Shown here: one piece after another, positions 13,213 to 26,546 of the stretch
Position numbering within the stretch: the stretch's first letter is position 1
How the letters are laid out: each line of letters begins with the position of its first letter
Assembly (NCBI RefSeq): GCF_905220415.1
Contig: NC_059541.1
Location: 4,290,501-4,354,500 of the forward strand
DNA: 64,000 nucleotides
From: Colias croceus
Taxonomy: Eukaryota; Arthropoda; Insecta; Lepidoptera; Pieridae
Reading direction: 5' to 3'
The notes under the pieces: model-generated
The model's input: the letters and a program-made list of their open reading frames with translations, nothing else
What the model was told of the DNA's origin: nothing
The model's database searches: none
Program-made: the position numbers and the translations under genes

Positions 13213-15370
13213 TACCTATTTGGAATAAAAAAATTATTATCCAAATGAATAGACAATTTATTCGAATGTATAAAACACGAATTATACAGGTAAAGATCAG
13301 ACAGGACCAAAACAGAAGCAAAACAGATAAATGAGCGTACTATATTAAATAGGTATCTACGGCGAGTAAAAGATCGAGAAATGTATGTGGGTAAGGCAAA
13401 TAATAAATAGGAGAAATAATGCATTAGCATACTGGCTCGGGCTAAACTGTAGGTAGTAAATAGTAATATTATTTAAACTGTGCGAAAGGTGGTGTGCATT
13501 AGGGCTTTTAGAACAAAATACAGGTTTATAAGGCTTGTTGCTTATCGTTGCACGTTCGGTTTCCAGCTAAAACTTTCTAAGCCGCGGCTTTGTGAGACAT
13601 TTGATTATTATCCATTGTCGTGATGTACCGTTTACGTTTATATGTACCTAATACCATTATAAATACATAACAATATATTAGATGTGCCCAGTTCACATTT
13701 TCGATATTCAATTTAAGACTTCAGAATTCAGATGGATTTATTAAAAAAAAATTGTGATAATCTGTCCCTGTCGGTTCTATAAATACTATAGAGAAAGGCG
13801 CGCATTGTAAAATCCCATGCAATAAAAATATAGGTAGGATACAGCTTGTGTTGTTTTTTAAACAGATATAACGGACATTAAAATAAAAGGTTTAGGATCC
13901 CTGAAAGAGAAATAGGTAGGTACCTATACCACCTATAAGATTTTTTGAACAGCTAATAAGAATATGTACCTACCTTCCTATTAAATAAATACTCATCAAG
14001 CAGCATATGTAAGTCTGTTTATATAATGCAGCAACTTAGATACCATAATCCATATTACATGTAACTACGACATCAAGTGAATATTAATTATAAATTATTT
14101 TGTAGGAAGAGATCTAAGAGCATTTTAGCGGCACTATAGCGATAGGTAGGTATACCTCTTTAAAATAGAGGGCTCATAACAAAATTAAATTGGATGCTCA
14201 TAAAGCAATTGATCACATCAATATGATTTATGATCAGTAAGATACTATAATAAATTATATATTTATTTATAAGGTTGAAGGTAATCTGATGTACCTTGGT
14301 AGGTAGGTATATCCTGATTACGTAAAAATATTATAGATGCTATCTATAATATGAATAAGATTTAAGATAAAAAAATATGTACCTACGGAATTAGTCTCAG
14401 AAATAATTTATTATATAGAATTGTTGGAAAAAATAATAATAATAAATATTTACCTTAAAGCTTAGATTCATGTAGGTATGTTACCTATGTCTTCAAAAAG
14501 GTCCACATCTCAATTTTAATAGACTCCAAACACTATTTCTTTTTACATAATTCCTGGCCATCTAGGTATATTATAAATAAAAATATGTTCAATTTAAGCA
14601 CAAACTCTTCACGTTTTTTAAAATATACTTTTATTTCATTTATTTATGTTATAAATTAAATTAATAACGGATTCTTTATATTATGCGCCTACGCTTTATT
14701 CTATAACTAGCGTGACTGACAAATCTTAATCGAATCGACACTCAACAGTCCGTTGCCCAACTCAACTCTCGTATTCCGATTTCCGAAGTCAAACGGCAAA
14801 CCGAGTTGAAGAAGCAAGAACGAATAGGTCGCAACGAATATTTTATATTTATTTGATTACTTTGGTCCTTCGTTACTAAGACGTAAGATTCAAAATTGGT
14901 TGATGCTAAATTGAGCGACGATTGGTTGTGCCAGCAGTGTTACTATTTATTTATGTTCATCAAACCTTCAAGTTTTAAACAAAAACATAGAAATATTAAA
15001 TAAATCACCATAACAGTTCAAATATAGAATTATCATTGAAATGTTGAAAATAGAATGCGTTCACAAGTGTTCACCGAAAAACCTTGTATCTATCAATTAA
15101 AAAAATACTGTTAAATGTCAAATTTGACTGACGTTCGATCTTATTTTCATTAAATGTCATTCGCCGATAGTTCAAAGGTTTTTACATTGTTTTAATTTTT
15201 TGTGGATTGAATAGTAATTTTATTGTTTCAATGTGAGGTTCTAAATGAACATTAATTAACCTATTAATGTTTTACCACGGTTTATACAATACAATATTTT
15301 GTAATATTTAGATGCACAAAATAATAATATAATTCAATATTTGCCAGTATTTACGTCTCGAACTCAAAAC
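13213..15370. other. Divergent intergenic / promoter region, Wengen-like gene and TMEM41B
   Basis: The two genes point away from each other. Base composition rises briefly around 14690-14850 ('gcgtgactgac', 'cccaactcaactctcg'), a plausible but unproven site for the upstream non-coding exon and promoter of the Wengen-like gene. The rest is AT-rich with many 'taggta' runs. Confidence 0.4.
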
Positions 15371-16949
15371 ATGAGCGCAATTAATAGGAAGAACAATAGA
15401 GCACAAAGTGTCCAAGGTGAAAATATTCAAGATCCGTCCATTTCATCAACAGTTATGAACAAAACACCAAGAGTGTTGTATAGGCGAAGTGACTGTATTG
15501 GATTGTTTGATCCTATTCCAAGTACCTTATTCCTTTATATTTCCTTACCATTTTTCGTCCTAACTCGCCTGATAACGGTGATATAAACTGATATAAAACA
15601 CTTATTAATGATTTCTATTTCAGATTCCCACAATACTGTATCAAAATCGCCAGGTTTATCAACATCCACAGCTTTAATTCTTGTGCTCATTATATTTTTG
15701 TCTTCCCTGTTAACATTGGGCTTTATTTATAGACAGTTTCCTGATTTAGATGAGTAAGTTCTGTTGTGAATATTATTGAATTGTTTACAATTTACATGTT
15801 CAACATTTTACCTCATTTTTTTTCATGAAGCCAGGAAAAACAGCATATAAAGTTACCATGGGATCTGGAAGAGGCCAAACAACTTGGTCTTGTTTTGGAT
15901 AGATACAAAGACAAGTACTTTTATGAAGTTTTATTGGGAGTAGTCTTAGTGTACATATTGTATCCTTTTTATTGAATACTAACAACTTGCCCTGGCTTCT
16001 CTCAGACCAGGTTGACACTGGATAAAAGATAGCCTTTGTTACTCAGTAAAGATGTAGCTTTTCAATGGTTAAAGAATTTTCCCCCCTTTAAAAATCAACA
16101 ATACAGCTTTATAATATTATTTTTAGTAAACATAACAATTCAAATGTACTTTTTTAAAAACAATTTTTGGTTCAATTACTGCTACATAATAAGACATTTT
16201 GATGAAAAATGGATGATGGATTAGATTGATTATTCTTTAATATTTCTTCTGTATAGGATGATATCCAATGAATTAAAACTTATAATAACCTTAACGAGAT
16301 GTACAGTTTGCAAACATTTGCCATTCCAGGGTCAATATTCCTCAGTATTCTTTCGGGATTTCTATTCCCATTTTATTTAGCACTAATTTTGGTTTGTTGC
16401 TGTTCTGCAATTGGAGCAAGTTTATGTTTCTTTTTATCCAACTTACTTGGGAAGAGATTGGTGAAGAAATTTTTTCCAGAAAGAGCAGCACAGTGGTCAA
16501 AAGCTGTTGAGAAACATAGAAACAACTTGCTCAATTATATAATATTTTTGAGGGTGACTCCATTTTTGCCTAATTGGTTTATAAATATGTCCGCACCAGT
16601 CATCGGTGTACCTCTCGTGCCATTTGCAGTAGGAACCTTTATTGGTGAGTCATTTAATGATGAAACATTTTTTTGTTTATCTTATCAATATGATAGTAGT
16701 TTAGATTGAAATTGTGCTTATTATAGTTATTATATTTATTACATTATTATATAAAACTAAATCAGTGTCTTTTTTCTAGGTATTGCCCCACCTTCCTTTG
16801 TGGCCATACAAGCAGGGCAGACTTTACATACATTGACTTCAACAAGGGACGCATGGTCGTGGACTTCCATAACAGTCCTAAGTTTGTTTGCCCTAGTCTC
16901 CTTAGTACCTGTATTATTGAAGCAAAAACTAAAAGCAAAGTTTGAATAA
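15371..16949 (+). CDS. TMEM41B: TMEM41B / Stasimon, ER lipid scramblase
   Basis: Exons 15371-15521, 15624-15753, 15831-15959, 16307-16644 and 16780-16949 give 305 aa with phases 1, 2, 2, 1. After a polar N-terminus and a first membrane span (about 63-85) comes LPWDLEEAKQLG, then the VTT/DedA core FLQTFAIPGSIFLSILSGF, RVTPFLPNWFIN and GIAPPSFVAIQAG. These are hallmark TMEM41B motifs. The protein is an ER multi-span scramblase needed for autophagosome formation and lipid mobilisation; the fly orthologue is stasimon. It ends KLKAKFE, resembling the lysine-rich ER-retention tail of the family. ATG 15371 (MSAINRKNN) is the first in-frame AUG. The exon 3 acceptor is CATGAAG at 830, because the nearby alternatives put a stop in frame. 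VMP1 and TMEM41A are less similar in these motifs. Confidence 0.93.
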
Positions 16950-17210
16950 CTATTTATGATTTTTAGTTAATTTATTTTAGACAAATTAATATAAATGGGT
17001 TTGATTAAATGTTTTTACATTCCATGTGGAGTGTGTTGTTTGAGGCAAGCATGTTTTATTTGAAAGTTTATCTTTTAAATTATTTTAATGTATTAACTTT
17101 TAACATTTGGCTGCTAATTTCAAGTGACATGTAAGCTCTTCTGCAGAAGTATTATTCACAAGTGATAAAACTAAATAAAAAGTATTATTAGGATAAATTT
17201 TTACTATTAT

Positions 17211-18575
17211 TCAACAATAAGATCCAACATGAGCAATGAATGTTTCGTTATGTAAAGTTTGCTGGACAGTAGGTCTCCAATACCACCAGTTGTACCACAC
17301 TAAAATAAAACAAAAATATAATTAGATTGTATGATTTATCCATCTGAGTATGATTCAATTGAACTAAAGTTAAAATGTGCATAAAGTTAGTATAAAATTG
17401 TAATTTGTACATGAAAAATACAAGTATAATGAATTTTAATAAGAAGTCTATTTGAAAAATCTAGCACACATTATTGTTATAATATACAAATTATTTAAAA
17501 TACTTACACAAGTATGATTCCGGTAACTTTATCTCTAGAGATCTACATTGATGCTTACATTCATCAGCAGGTGCCAATGTAACAGTTCTCTTTCCACTTA
17601 ATACTAATAAAAATGAGAAATTACATTCTGTATCTGGCACTTGAAATTGATTTCCTTTTGTATCTACAATTATATATCTTTCTGAGCTTTGACCAAATTT
17701 TGGCACAATTTTGGGCCTTGGAATGTACTGTCGTAATGTTCTTGCTGCATTCAATGTGTTTATTTTCCTACAAAAATCAGGGTTTGCTTTAAAATATATT
17801 CAAATTCAATTAAGTATGAAAATATAGTAACTAATAAAAAAGATTAGCTCACCAAATATACAGATTATTATCTGTATTTCTATTATGATTTTTACCAAAC
17901 ACATCTGCAGGTGTTAAATAATATTTATTATTTACTAATACTTTAGGACTTTCTGCATCAAATATCTTACTATTTCTAATATATAATTCACATAATTGTG
18001 TCCATGGCAATTCTGGTTGTTTAGTTAAATAAATCAAGGGTGAAATGTGCTGCCTATGTGAAGGATTGGGATTTTGTATTTCTCTGACATTTTGAACATT
18101 ACTACAAGGCCAACAATCCATATCCACTACCGTAAAGTAAGGGTTTTGGATCAAACATGTTTCTTGATGCAGACCTGTAGCAAATCATAACATAAAAGTA
18201 AATATACAGTTATTTTTATTAATCAAATAAACAGAACTAATAATTACCTGTTAATGCCGGGAATAGGGATAGAAATGGAATAGAAATTTGTCTCCAGAAC
18301 CGCAGTCCTGGATAAATATATTCTTGTAGATTGCAAATGATAAAACTATAAATTTCTCTATAGTGTGTAGTAAGTGCTATTATACATGAAAGAGCAAATA
18401 TTACGATGAATATCTTTAGCCATAGTTTACGCTTGGGTTGATTTGAGTTTTCTAGATTTCGAAGGGATTCTAAATACATCCGTCGGAACTCATCCTCGCT
18501 AATGCCCGCATCAATGCACTCTTTTTTTAATCTCTGTACATCGTTTGAATAATCTTGTAAAGTTTCTGTAGTCAT
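17211..18575 (-). CDS. C6orf89 (BRAP)-like type II membrane protein
   Basis: Exons 18248-18575, 17853-18174, 17508-17767 and 17211-17299 splice in phase (1, 2, 1) to 332 aa, close to the human C6orf89 length as I recall it. The N-terminus is cytosolic and charged (MTTETLQDYSNDVQRLKKEC). One membrane span is at about 51-70 (IFIVIFALSCIIALTT). The luminal part carries ETCLIQNPYF, VVDMDCWPC and a Trp-rich end (WYNWWYWRP) with several paired cysteines. C6orf89 is reported as a Golgi or midbody membrane protein of poorly understood function. The stop lies 261 nt from the TMEM41B stop, tail to tail, so the 3' UTRs may overlap. Family assignment rests on the CWPC motif, topology and length. Confidence 0.7.
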
Positions 18576-21101
18576 TTATATAGTGGCACTACTTTTATGA
18601 TTACTTGCTCTGTGCTTTTATGTATTAAATAATTCTGTAAGTTCATATAATTCATATAGTTACGATTTGAAATTAATTACCTACTTATTGTTTACATTGA
18701 GTCAATTGAATTGTCAACTTCTGGTGTCAAAGTCAAATACATCAACGTCAACGATTAGCTAATTTTACAATTTACGGCACAGACTGGATAGGTAGTGCAT
18801 AACTTGTGCATAATTACAAAATTGTTAGGTACTATGGTACTATCTGTGGGTACTATGGTCCTGTAGTAGCTTTGTAGTAGTTCCTTTAAATATATATACC
18901 TACATTAAGGTATTCTTATAAATACGCGATAATGAGGAAAAGGGCAGCATCTATGATGAAGAGAATGCGATAGAGATCCAATGATATTCTGAAGACATTA
19001 TTATTGAGAAAGTCGTTGACGGTCCATTCCTTTTAAAAGCGGTTGGCAAATTTACATCCTGTGTCTACATCGCATCGTACACAATATCTTATTGGATAAT
19101 TTTTAATGGTTTTAATATTGTTTTTAATGGTATGAATTTAATTGTATGGAATGTAATTTTATAATACTTATTACTAGATTCATATACTAGTTTCTAAGAT
19201 TAATGTATACCAACAGAATTATGGATGAATATCTTGAAATAAAAAAAATATTATATTATAAAAGGTATTAAAAAACAATAACAATCTATTGTTATTGTTT
19301 TAGGACCTTATAAATGATCCATGGTATGAACTACATTATCGAATTATAACCACAACATGTAACGAAAACGTTTAAAAAATGGTAAACATGCAACTGCAAC
19401 GAGTCAGATTTCAATTTCATGGGGCCTCATTAATAGCCTCACGAGGTCATCACTTCGCACAGGAGAAATATAATCATCGAAATAAATTGGCATGATTTCA
19501 TGCACAGAACATTTGTTTTTACTGTTCTGTGATTTCATGACACGTTTTGTTGTCTGCCTACTTGAATCATATGATATTTGATTATTTGAAATAGTTATTA
19601 CTTATTAGTAAAGCCATATCCTTATTTAAGGAAGTCTGCAGATTTTACATTCAATTGAAAAGAGCTAATTTTTCAAACGGCTGAACATAATATTTTCATG
19701 AAACATGTCTCGGAAAACTCGGGATAAAATTATCTATAGTAAAAATGAAAAAACTTAACGAAAAGTGTTCATCCATAACCATTTGGGAGCTAAGATACAC
19801 AGAAACACAGACAGACACGTCAACCTTATACCTAACACCCCTTCCTTATTGCGAGGAAAAGGTTAAAAGAGTAACTATAGAGTTTTTTGTCGGGTCTTCT
19901 TGGTAGAAAGTAGAAACCATGTAGAAACTGTTTTCCAAACCTACGTAGTACATACCTAGACGTAATATTATGATGATTCAAAGTGTTTAAAGGAAGTCTA
20001 GTTAAATAAATAAATAAATGTTTGACTATGAGGTTGAGATTAAAGATAAAAATAGTTTTTATAAATTCAGTTTGTATCGTTTATAAAAAAACATCTTGGT
20101 TAAAGTAGTTTCCTTTTGATATTTTTAACTGCAAGGAAATGTTTGGAACCCTTTGGAACCTCGGTGATTTTGAATATTATAATTTATAAGTTCCTAATAA
20201 TGCGTTTCTCTCTTTCATAGTGAGACCTCAAAATGATTGTTTGTTTATTTCTAATCATTCATATTTTGTGGTGTTGTTATGAATCTATATTTTAAAATAT
20301 TCATTATTGGAGATGAAGCATATAGGTAGGCCATAGGTTATGGTCAGATTAGGTACAAACATATTGTTTGGTGACGTTACTAACTTACTAACTACATACC
20401 TAGTTCTTAACTATTTGGGTGTTTACAAAATAGTACCTAATATTGTTATGTTTTGTTAGATTAAGTTGTACTTACAAGTTTATCAATTTCCATGTTTACG
20501 TGGTAGGTAAATACAACCTAAATTTGGGTCTAGGTTGATATAGGCATTGGAGTACAATGATTTTATTATTTGTTGTTTGTTAGGTACACAACTATAAAAA
20601 AACGATATAAGGTCGCGTTATTAATAATAGTACTACAGTCAGTATACATACAAATACAATAGTGAATACTGATATTCAGGTAGGTAGGTATGTTAGGACG
20701 GGTAATGACTGATAAAATGTGAATATCACTTTCACATGGGTTTGATTTGATTAGGTAACACCTATTTAAGACGGAATAATAAATACAAAATATTAATATT
20801 TAAGTGTCAAATAACAGCACTAATTCCAATTTTCTATAACAAATTCTCTAGACATTTAACCACAAAATAATTACACGATAAGATAAGACAAAGTAGCCGT
20901 GTTCGGGTTCGATAATACTGTCAATGCACGTAAAGAGTCCGTCAATAAGACGACATGCTCTCTTGAATGTTCTTATTTATAAATCTTTCATTTTCAATAG
21001 TGTAGAGGTGTAGTGTAAAAGATCAGCTAGCATCAAGCGAAGTTGTTGGAATGTATTCAAATATTCACTGATTGATAAAATGTTTATAAACAAACAACTG
21101 A
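18576..21101. other. Intergenic region
   Basis: AT-rich. A 12-bp inverted repeat (AACAATAACAAT / ATTGTTATTGTT) lies near 19274-19301. Two 'caggtaggtaggta'-type runs occur. No gene or identifiable transposon is seen. Confidence 0.6.
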
Positions 21102-24100
21102 ATGGATTTTGATGGACGACGGGAAAGCGCTGGTTGGCGCTGGTCACTTCTCTTTTCCCTTGTATTCCTGAACGTGAGTACTTATATCCGTTACAAAATA
21201 TTTACGAACTGAGTGATTTCAACATCAACAGGTTAAATCTCTTACAAATATGAGTTATCACACGTAAGCGGAAATATATTTGCGTCATAATTATTTTGTT
21301 CATTGTTATTAGTAAACTCTATTTTAAAATTAAGTTTCCTGCTGAGAGAGAGTCACACCAGGAAACTTAATTTTAAAATGTGTGTTAGAAAAAAAGTCTG
21401 ATATCTTCACTTCTTCACTTGGTACTTATAAAATAGTTTAAGTACCTAATTGTTTTTCTAAAATATTATGTTTTACGTAAGCTAAAATATCTATGTACTT
21501 ATATCTACGTATCTATCAGGTAACGAGGGTAACGTAGAGTACCTAGTTTACAATTATTGTTTCTAATATTTTTATCTCCATGGCCGTGATGTCACAAAGT
21601 TGATGTTATCTGAGGATACGTCAATTTACAAAGACACAGGTGTGAGTTGACAAAACGGCAGATAAAACAATCAAATTCAACTAGGTATTTATAGTAGATG
21701 CAAACATCGCAATATTTAAATAATTACTTGAACTATATAATTACTTCATTGCGTTGATTGCTATGATCAATTAATATATATAAACAACTTTATCATGTTT
21801 ACGAAATAAATATTATTTGATTTCTTTCCACTAATCACGCCTTAGGATGCTGCAATATGTAGATTATAGATATGTATTATGTATATTCTACTAATATTAA
21901 AAATGCGAAAATTTGTATGTATGTATTGATGTTTTCTACTCTTTCACGCAAATACTATTGAACCGGTTACAATGAAAATTGGTATGTAGGAAGCTGAAGA
22001 CCCAGAATAACACATAGGTTTTTTATCCCGGGAATCCCACGGGATCGGGAACTATGCGAGTTTTTCTTTGACAAGGCGGGCGAAGTCGCGGGCGGAAAGC
22101 TTGTGCATCTTATATCTATATGGAAGAAATAAAATATTCTCATAAAGAAACATTTTTTTTGGATTTAGTAGGCACTTATTTGAACGCAATATACTGACAA
22201 AACTGATTCTAATTATTATTATTCCAATGATGTTTGAGTCCATGCCAAGGAAGCCGGAGTTGGCCGGACGGCCGGTAGAGGTTCTTTGGGTGTTGTGTCT
22301 AAAATCTAAATCATAGGAACGGTTGTTTCTGTAATTTCAGCAATAAAAACAAATAAACATTTGTATTAGAAACACTTTTCAAGATAACGGCATATATTTT
22401 AAACAATACATATCGTTAACATCACGTGCATAATTTACTCACACAGAAGCTCACATCACATCACACATCATCCATAAGCCGATATTATTCTGTGACGTAG
22501 CATGATGTATTGTGTGTAGATATTAATAAATGCAAAAAATGTTAATCTTATCGTACCTATTGATTAATTAATAATGTATAAGCAACATAGCAAAAAAAAT
22601 TGCTTTTATGAAAGAAGGTACGTTTACGACTAATAGTAGTAATTAAATTTGAGTCATAGTCGTCGACTATGACTCAAATTTAATGAATTTTGAAGATATT
22701 AATTTTCATGACACCTATATATATATATACTTAAAAAAGAAAAATAAATTCATAAATTTTGTTGCCCGTCTTGCCATTTCTTTCCGATCGCTTTGAAATT
22801 TCATATACTTACTTCGTAAAGTTCGTAACATATTTGACCGAAACTTATGTTCGTGACACCGTAGAAATTTTGCCCTAAAATTTCTACGGTGGATCATTTT
22901 TTTCGTTCCTTTTATCCATTTATTTCCTTAATTTTCAGATATGCCTGCCCAGTCTACTGCTTTCCTATGGAGTTTTCTGGGTGCATTTATCCAGTTTCGA
23001 TGTACCGTTATGGGTTGGCCTTACGACTCCGTCCATTTTTGTCCTAACGTTTAGTTTAACACGTAAGTTATACAAATATACAAATCTTTTTATCTTAATC
23101 ATATTATCTTCATTTGATTAAATAATTGTATTTGAAGATTGATTATACATAATACACCTAATATTCAACATGAAGGACAACATGTTCCTATGAATATCAA
23201 ATGACAAACGGTTTACATAAAATTGTGCATAAAATCAAACCTTATTAGAATAAAGAAGCACTTGATATTAATAACTCAGCCCCCGGAATCACAGACACAA
23301 TAGAAAATCTATTGTGTCGTGGTCAGATCGGGCCGCTGGGGCTCAATAGGTTAAAAAATTGCATTAGACATATTAAATACATGAATATATCGAAGAATTT
23401 TGAGGGTAGTATGCGCAGCCATCGTTTTGAATTTTATCTGGCTTAATTTTAGAATGCTGGTTTAGAGAAGCGGCGGACTCATGGGGAGGCTCTGTAGGAT
23501 ACAGAGTGATGGGTACTATAGGACTATTCTTTGTGGTCGTCAGTCTCATCATTTGCGCTTTCGTTCCATATCATGTACAGCCTTACATCTATGGTATAGT
23601 TGGAGGTGAGTTTTTACTTGTTTTAACTTAGTCGTGTTTATTTTTCATTAAGCTTATTAAAGATTGTTTTATTTTTTTTAGGTCTAGGATCATCTCTTTT
23701 GTCCGCACAAGTAGATGCAGTAATATTTGAAACTTATGATACTCGCTTGGTTTTTGTAAAAGGGTTTTGCCTTCTTGGACAGGCCATTGGTTTATCGATA
23801 TTTCCACATTTACTGACGGAATTAATAGACGTTTATGGATATTCTTTCGCTTATATTGTATATGCTGGGATTATGTTACAATCATTAGTCGCAATTATGT
23901 TACTGAATATTGACGAAAGTGCGCGAAGACCTGCTTCTTTCTCAAGATATAAAGACTTATCTCAAGGTTACATGGTATATAAGAATGAAGCAATGGATAA
24001 TTTTTATGGAACAGAACTACAATTGCACTATTTAAACAAAAAGTGTTGGAAAAATCCCTCTGACGATCAATTGCATCGGGAAGAAGAGCTCAAGTATGAT

Positions 24101-25402
24101 GATGTGAGTATCATAGAAACGATAACACCTCCTCCGAGTCCAGAAGAGAAGAGAAGAAACATATTTGGAGTTGATATTTTACCAGAAATACCAGAAGAAA
24201 GTGAAGAAAGCGACAGTGATGATCACAACGCAGCAGATATTAACAAGCAAAAGAATCGTTTAAGTGTAGCTATTAAAAGACTGAGTACCTTGGGAGAAAA
24301 CATAGACGGGTGTATAACAAATCAAGTAAGAAGGGATTCACAAACGGAGCGGGAAAATGCTGATGTAAGTGAATATACAGAATTTGAAGTAAAATATGAA
24401 ACTATAGCACCCATGACTGATATACATACAGAGAAAATATTTAATACTTTTAACTTTAGATGTCAATCAGCTTACATGAATATGAAAAGAAAATTATCGA
24501 TTCCTTCATATAGGATGTACAGAATACGACGAAGATTTATTTATTTTATATACAGCATTAATGACACATTTTTAAAGCCGCTAACGAGGTCGCTTTCTTG
24601 TGGAAAGTTTTATCCTGCCTTGTTATTAAGTTTGTCAAGATTAAGTTTACTATCAATATCATTAGTTTTGTTACCAATGTTAGCCTCAGAAGTGCATCCG
24701 AAAATTTCGATGCTCGAGATGAATTTTTTGATGTCTCTATATGGCTTCACTTGGATTTGTTTCCTGTTATGTACGCCGTGGCTGGAGCAGACACCAAAAC
24801 GAAATTACAAATATATTGTCGTCATGGGCCTAGGCATATCAACGATCTCAGCATTTGGTATGTTTCTACGTAATATTTATAATTTTTTTATCATATGTGA
24901 CACAAACGTACATTCTTTATCAGTTAATATCGATCTATTAAAAAGTCATCACAAATTCGATTACATGCTGTCCTAGTTAATATTTAAAATGTTTAGGTTT
25001 CCGCTTTACAGGCATGTGATAACAATATACAAACTTTTTATTTATTTTTCAGTGTTAGCAGCAGACAACAACCATGATTCATATTCAATAGGCTGCGTAA
25101 TTGCTGGTTTTGGCTTTGGAGCTGTGGCATCAAGTTGGGAGACAGCTGTCCAAGACTTCGTCGGTGCTAGAAAGTGGCCTAAAATTCACAGTACATTAGA
25201 AACCCTTTCAGCGTGCTTGATGACTGTATTTGTTGTAGGGCTCTCTTTTACAATAGAAAAAGCAAATGGTCCCCAATTTGTTATGTTCATATTAGGTATA
25301 CTACTGGCAAGTGCAACATTTGTTTGGTTTATAATAGCCGCTGTTTCAATTTATTTGACAAACATAAGAACGATGAGACTTGGTAGGAAATGTTTGTTTT
25401 GA
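21102..25402 (+). CDS. MFS transporter, monocarboxylate-transporter (SLC16)-like
   Basis: Exons 21102-21173, 22939-23062, 23453-23605, 23682-24857 and 25053-25402 give 624 aa with phases 0, 1, 1, 1. The N-half has several membrane spans (LLLSYGVFWVHLSS; IGLFFVVVSLIICAFV; GLGSSLLSAQVDAVIFE). A hydrophilic loop of about 210 residues with an acidic patch (PEEDSEES-like, near 24180-24230) separates it from the C-half (YPALLLSLSRLSLLSISLVL; GCVIAGFGFGAVASSWE). The gapless loop, the total size and the VQDFVGARKWPKI segment resemble insect SLC16-type carriers of the plasma membrane. The substrate cannot be read from sequence. ATG 21102 is chosen because it is in frame with the first span; an ATG at 21080 is out of frame. 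A polyadenylation signal AATAAA lies near 25559. Confidence 0.68.
21321..21379. repeat. Inverted repeat, 21-bp arms, 17-nt loop
   Basis: The left arm ATTTTAAAATTAAGTTTCCTG (first 20 shown as ATTTTAAAATTAAGTTTCCT) is exactly complementary to 21359-21379. The loop contains 'gagagagag'. Confidence 0.9.
21885..22102 (-). mobile_element. RTE-like LINE/SINE 3' end (minus orientation)
   Basis: On the minus strand it reads 'ctttccgcccgcgacttcgc', then 'gttcccgatcccgtgggatt', and ends in 'taatattagtagaatat'. The same layout occurs at 40860-41088 and 60548-60770. This is the widespread lepidopteran RTE-type 3' tail. Confidence 0.7.
22642..22684. repeat. Perfect 43-nt palindrome
   Basis: 21-base arms around a single central T at 22663; the core is GAGTCATAGTCG / CGACTATGACTC. 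Confidence 0.93.
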
Positions 25403-26546
25403 ACTATTGAAATAAACAGTTAAGTACCAGGGAAAGTTCATTAAGATTCTTATTATTTACAGACTAAATTATTAACAGGAATAAGTAATTATTGTGATAT
25501 TTTAGTTGTGTAGATCTAGAAATGTCGTTTAACAATAATAACTGTAAATATACTTACAATAAAATATGACATAAGTATGTACAATTGTATATAATTAATA
25601 AGTTTTAAATGAATACATACTGAATGTTTTTTATGCTATATCTTTTATTTTCTATTGTATAATATTCACATTTCTTTAATTATCTATTCATTGAGAGACA
25701 CATAGACATAGAGAGGTTTAATAATAAATAATAATGTACCTACGTGACGTTAGTGTTTGAGTTGTATCTTGTTTACTCGTAAAAGGAAATTCCCAGATAA
25801 ACAGTGTTATTAAGTAATTTTTACAACTATAACTACTAACAAATCCTTGTAAACATTTATAGGAAACGGAGATTATTTCTATATATCTATAATTTCCAAA
25901 TATTTTAATAACACTATTTATGCATAACACTTTGATCATTGATCATTCTCATCGTCCTCACGCATTACATACCTACCACACATATTATGCAACATGTAGG
26001 GGGCCTGTGTCATCCATCACCTTAACTGTATATTTACTGATTCTACATAGGTGGTTAAAATATTTCAAACTAATTAATTAATTCTGTATTTTGTAGAAAT
26101 TTGGAAAAAGTTAAAGGGCTAACAGATTTTTAAAAGGAACTCTCATATTTCTGCAATTTTCTGTTTGCATCCAGTTCAGTGAAAATTTTAACAGTCCAGT
26201 CCAGTTAACATTCCTAAAATAACTAGAACTTCTATTTAGTAGATACCTAGTAGACAGCTATCATTCAGATTTCAGTATTCAGAGAAAAAGGTGCCGTCAA
26301 CAAAGTGATATGATAATAATCGCAGGAAATTATATGTCAACTTTATTTGTTTAACATCACTCGTAATCTATGTGTGGCAGTGTATGTAATTATAAATGAG
26401 TCGTTTGAGCTTACAGCTGCCTCGCAAGAACATTGATATTATCTCTCAGTATCATAGGCTGACATTCTGAAAAGTCTACGAGATAAACGACAAGTATACG
26501 AATCGAACGAAAATCTATTGGTTTAATTAACGTTTAAAATGTGGCC
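25403..26546 (+). other. Intergenic region upstream of the mucin gene
   Basis: AT-rich. Contains the MFS 3' UTR and presumably the promoter of the mucin. No gene-like frame is seen. Confidence 0.6.

Larger units (their letters stand above)
21174..22938 (+). other. First intron of the MFS gene
   Basis: 1.77 kb. Holds a hairpin at 21321-21379, an RTE-like fragment at 21885-22102 and a palindrome at 22642-22684. Otherwise AT-rich and empty. Confidence 0.75.
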
